Source of the DNA: an uncultured Rhodospirillaceae bacterium
GTDB taxonomy: Bacteria; Pseudomonadota; Alphaproteobacteria; MPNO01
Direction of reading: 5' to 3'
DNA length: 8,328 bases
Assembly (NCBI GenBank): GCA_937916005.1
Contig: CALGIA010000189.1
Location: 1-8,328, forward strand
A model generated the notes under the pieces. That model had not been told where the DNA came from. It saw only the letters and a program-made list of their open reading frames with translations, and did not search any database. This document shows, piece by piece, positions 6,491-8,328 of this stretch. Made by a program: the position numbers and the translations under genes. Every line of letters starts with the position of its first letter. The stretch's first letter is position 1.

Positions 6491-7777
6491 ATGGCTTCAA
6501 ATTTCAAAACGGCTTCAAATACCGCTGCAATCGCAATTTCGTCTGTTTTTCTATATGGCGCAGCGGTTCACGCCGACCCCGTCGCCGATTTCTACAAGGG
6601 AAAACAGCTCACCATCTATGTCGGCTACAGCGTGGGCGGCGGCTATGACGGCTATGCCCGCGTGCTTGGACACTATATGGGACGCCATATCCCGGGCAAA
6701 CCCGCTTTCGTGGTCAAGAACCGGCCGGGCGCCGGCAGCCTGGTCCTCACCAACGAGATCTATAACAGCCACCCCAAGGACGGCACGACATTCAGCACCA
6801 TCGGACGCGGCATCCTGATGGAGCCCATGTTCGGCAATAAGAAAGCCAAGTTCGACCCCACCGGCTTCACGTGGGTCGGCAGCATGAACAATGAAGTCAG
6901 CATCTGCGCGTCATGGCACACATCGAAGATCAAGACCATCGACGACATGTTCAACACCAAATTCATCGTCGGCGGCACCGGACCGGGAGCCGACACGGAT
7001 GTGTTCCCGCTGGTGTTCAATAACGTGCTGGGCGCAAAGATGAAGCTGGTGACCGGCTATCCCGGCGGCAACGACATCAACTTCGCCATGGAACGCGGCG
7101 AGCTGGACGGAAGATGCGGCTGGTCCTGGTCGTCGGTCAAATCCACTCGCCCGGGCTGGCTGAAGAACAAGAAAATCAATGTGCTGGTTCAGATGTCGAC
7201 CGCGAAACACCCTGAATTGCCCAACATGCCCTTCGTGATGGACTACGCCAAGACCGACAAGGACCGCAAGATACTGGAAATCATCTATGGCCGTCAGGTC
7301 TGGGGCCGGCCATTCATCGCGCCGCCGGGCATCCCGGCCGACCGCGCCAAGGCGCTTCAGACCGCGTTCATGGCGACCATGAAGGACCCCGCCTTTCTGG
7401 CCGAAGCGAAAAGGCTGAAGATGGAAATCGCCCCCGTTGACGGCCCGACGATCGCGAAAATGATTCAGGCGCTGGCCGCCACTCCTCCCGAATTGATGCA
7501 CCAGGCGGCCCAGGCGACCAGCAATACCCGTCACACCCAATTGAGCAAGGCCGTTATTCCGATCGAAACACTGGCCGGCATCATCGCCAAGATCAAAGGT
7601 GGCGGGCGCAGCATCACATTTACGGGCGACGGCAAGAAACAGAAAGTGAAGGTGAGTGGAAGCAAAACCGAAATCACCCTGGCCGGCGCCAAGGCGAAAC
7701 GGAAAATCCTGAAAGTCGGCATGAAATGCACGCTGACCTACCAGGGCTCGGCGGCAAAAAAAATCGCGTGCAACTAA
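6491..7777 (+). CDS. Tripartite tricarboxylate transporter-type periplasmic binding protein with C-terminal extension
   Basis: This is a Bug/TctC-like extracytoplasmic solute receptor, exported and expected to bind a small, often carboxylated, ligand. From the ATG at 6491 it has 428 residues. Residues 1-28 form a signal peptide with a hydrophobic core (about 11-26) and an AVHA cleavage site before DPVADFYKGK. The family core follows: TIYVGYSVGGGYDGYARVL (41-59), the ligand-loop motif VVKNRPGAGS (74-83), and HPKDGT (94-99). The PFIAPPGIPADRAKALQTAF segment (274-293) is the typical late family motif. Ordinary Bug proteins have about 320-330 residues. Here about 55 extra (373-428) form a Lys/Gly/Thr-rich, beta-looking tail ending in a Cys413/Cys427 pair. 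No TctA or TctB membrane partner is in view. It belongs to a divergent branch of the family; ligand unknown. Confidence 0.85.
   Translation: MASNFKTASNTAAIAISSVFLYGAAVHADPVADFYKGKQLTIYVGYSVGGGYDGYARVLGHYMGRHIPGKPAFVVKNRPGAGSLVLTNEIYNSHPKDGTTFSTIGRGILMEPMFGNKKAKFDPTGFTWVGSMNNEVSICASWHTSKIKTIDDMFNTKFIVGGTGPGADTDVFPLVFNNVLGAKMKLVTGYPGGNDINFAMERGELDGRCGWSWSSVKSTRPGWLKNKKINVLVQMSTAKHPELPNMPFVMDYAKTDKDRKILEIIYGRQVWGRPFIAPPGIPADRAKALQTAFMATMKDPAFLAEAKRLKMEIAPVDGPTIAKMIQALAATPPELMHQAAQATSNTRHTQLSKAVIPIETLAGIIAKIKGGGRSITFTGDGKKQKVKVSGSKTEITLAGAKAKRKILKVGMKCTLTYQGSAAKKIACN
6493..6520 (+). repeat. Short direct repeat at the start of the binding-protein gene
   Basis: GGCTTCAAAT occurs exactly at 6493-6502 and again at 6511-6520, an 18-base period that keeps the frame and encodes Ala-Ser-Asn twice in the signal peptide n-region. 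It is probably a small in-frame duplication, or chance. Confidence 0.5.
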
Positions 7778-8328
7778 CTTCCGAGGAGCAGTTCCTTGGC
7801 CTGGTTTATCTTGGCGGCGAGATAGGTTGAGCCGCCCTGGTCGGGATGGTTCTTGAGCATCAGCCGGCGATGGGCGTCGCGGATTTGGTCGGGCTTGGCG
7901 CCCTTGGCGACGCCGAGGATTTCGTAGGCTTCGTCACGGGTCATATCGCCGCCCGACTGCGCGCGCGCGCCGCTGCCGCCAGACCGGGATCCTTCCTCAC
8001 CGCCGCGCCCCTCACCACCACGCCATGACGCGCCGTGGGTCCGTTCAAGATAGGTTTCCAGTATCTGGGCCGATTGCTCGTCATGAAGCCGGCATTCCTG
8101 CAGCAGTTCGGTCTGCTCGGCGACAGTCAACTCCTGCAACAGGCGGCCCTGAAACCGGCCTTCAAGCACCGTGCCGCGCAACTCGCCTGTGTCATGGTCA
8201 AGCTGCATGCGCAGATAGCGGGTTTCGATATCCGACGTCTGACCCGGCGACGGGCCGCGAAATCCCTTGGCCATATTGCGCACCGCGCGCCAACGCAGCA
8301 TCAACGGCAGCAGCCCGCCAATGATCCA
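7774..8328 (-). CDS. Membrane-anchored J-domain (DnaJ-like) protein, 5' end missing
   Basis: The frame is open to the right edge, so the N-terminus is missing and 184 residues are visible. They begin WIIGGLLPLMLRW, the end of a hydrophobic, probably membrane-spanning segment. A conserved-looking central region follows (ETRYLRMQLDHDTGELRGTVLEGRFQGR), then a low-complexity Gly/Arg/Ser linker, and a C-terminal J domain: DEAYEILGVAKGAKPDQIRDAHRRLMLKNHPDQGGSTYLAAKINQAKELLLG. The HPD tripeptide (visible residues 161-163) that stimulates DnaK ATPase is intact. A membrane anchor plus a C-terminal J domain, with no zinc or substrate domains, resembles the Tim14/Pam18-like proteins of Alphaproteobacteria, which would recruit DnaK at the inner membrane. 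The TTG at 8304 and the ATG at 8301 lie inside the hydrophobic stretch and are unlikely starts. Its TAG stop overlaps the end of the convergent binding-protein gene by four bases. Confidence 0.88.
   Translation of the reverse strand, partial: WIIGGLLPLMLRWRAVRNMAKGFRGPSPGQTSDIETRYLRMQLDHDTGELRGTVLEGRFQGRLLQELTVAEQTELLQECRLHDEQSAQILETYLERTHGASWRGGEGRGGEEGSRSGGSGARAQSGGDMTRDEAYEILGVAKGAKPDQIRDAHRRLMLKNHPDQGGSTYLAAKINQAKELLLGS
7959..7970. repeat. (GC)6 dinucleotide run in the J-protein linker
   Basis: Six GC units in a row encode part of the Gly/Arg/Ala linker of the J-domain protein. A slippage event of one unit would frameshift the gene before the J domain. It may simply reflect GC-rich linker codons. 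Confidence 0.5.

Overview
The window looks like a piece of an alphaproteobacterial chromosome, most likely a Rhodospirillales-like environmental organism. This is inferred from the moderately high GC, the style of the phosphomannomutase/phosphoglucomutase, Ugd and GalU proteins, and the membrane-anchored J-domain protein at the right edge. Coding density is very high: no gene-free stretch exceeds 168 bases. I see no tRNA, rRNA, CRISPR array, transposase, phage gene or attachment site.

Layout, left to right. (1) Plus strand: the C-terminal 192 residues of a TetR-type repressor (5' end off the window), then a 91-base gap, then a phytanoyl-CoA dioxygenase (PhyH) family Fe(II)/2-oxoglutarate oxygenase. 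(2) Minus strand, read from right to left: galU, ugd and a phosphomannomutase/phosphoglucomutase (manB/algC type). This compact cluster covers Glc-6-P to Glc-1-P (mutase), Glc-1-P to UDP-glucose (GalU) and UDP-glucose to UDP-glucuronate (Ugd). The mutase can also supply Man-1-P. The products feed exopolysaccharide, LPS or glycolipid synthesis. (3) A divergent pair: a luciferase-like flavin-dependent oxidoreductase (minus) and a tripartite-tricarboxylate-transporter-type periplasmic binding protein (plus). They share a 168-base region with a good sigma70-like promoter for the oxidoreductase, flanked by two perfect palindromes. (4) Minus strand: a J-domain protein with a probable N-terminal membrane anchor, cut by the right edge and overlapping the end of the binding-protein gene by 4 bases.

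How the parts may fit together. The galU-ugd-mutase set is a housekeeping sugar-nucleotide pathway. TetR/PhyH and oxidoreductase/binding protein look like accessory catabolic or sensing pairs set among core genes; their substrates cannot be read from the sequence. The transporter-type protein has no membrane partners (TctA/TctB) in view, and it carries an unusual C-terminal extension of about 55 residues. I do not see convincing evidence for a wholly new multi-gene system. The points most worth a second look are that extension, the palindrome-flanked divergent promoter, and the orphan binding protein next to a flavin monooxygenase.
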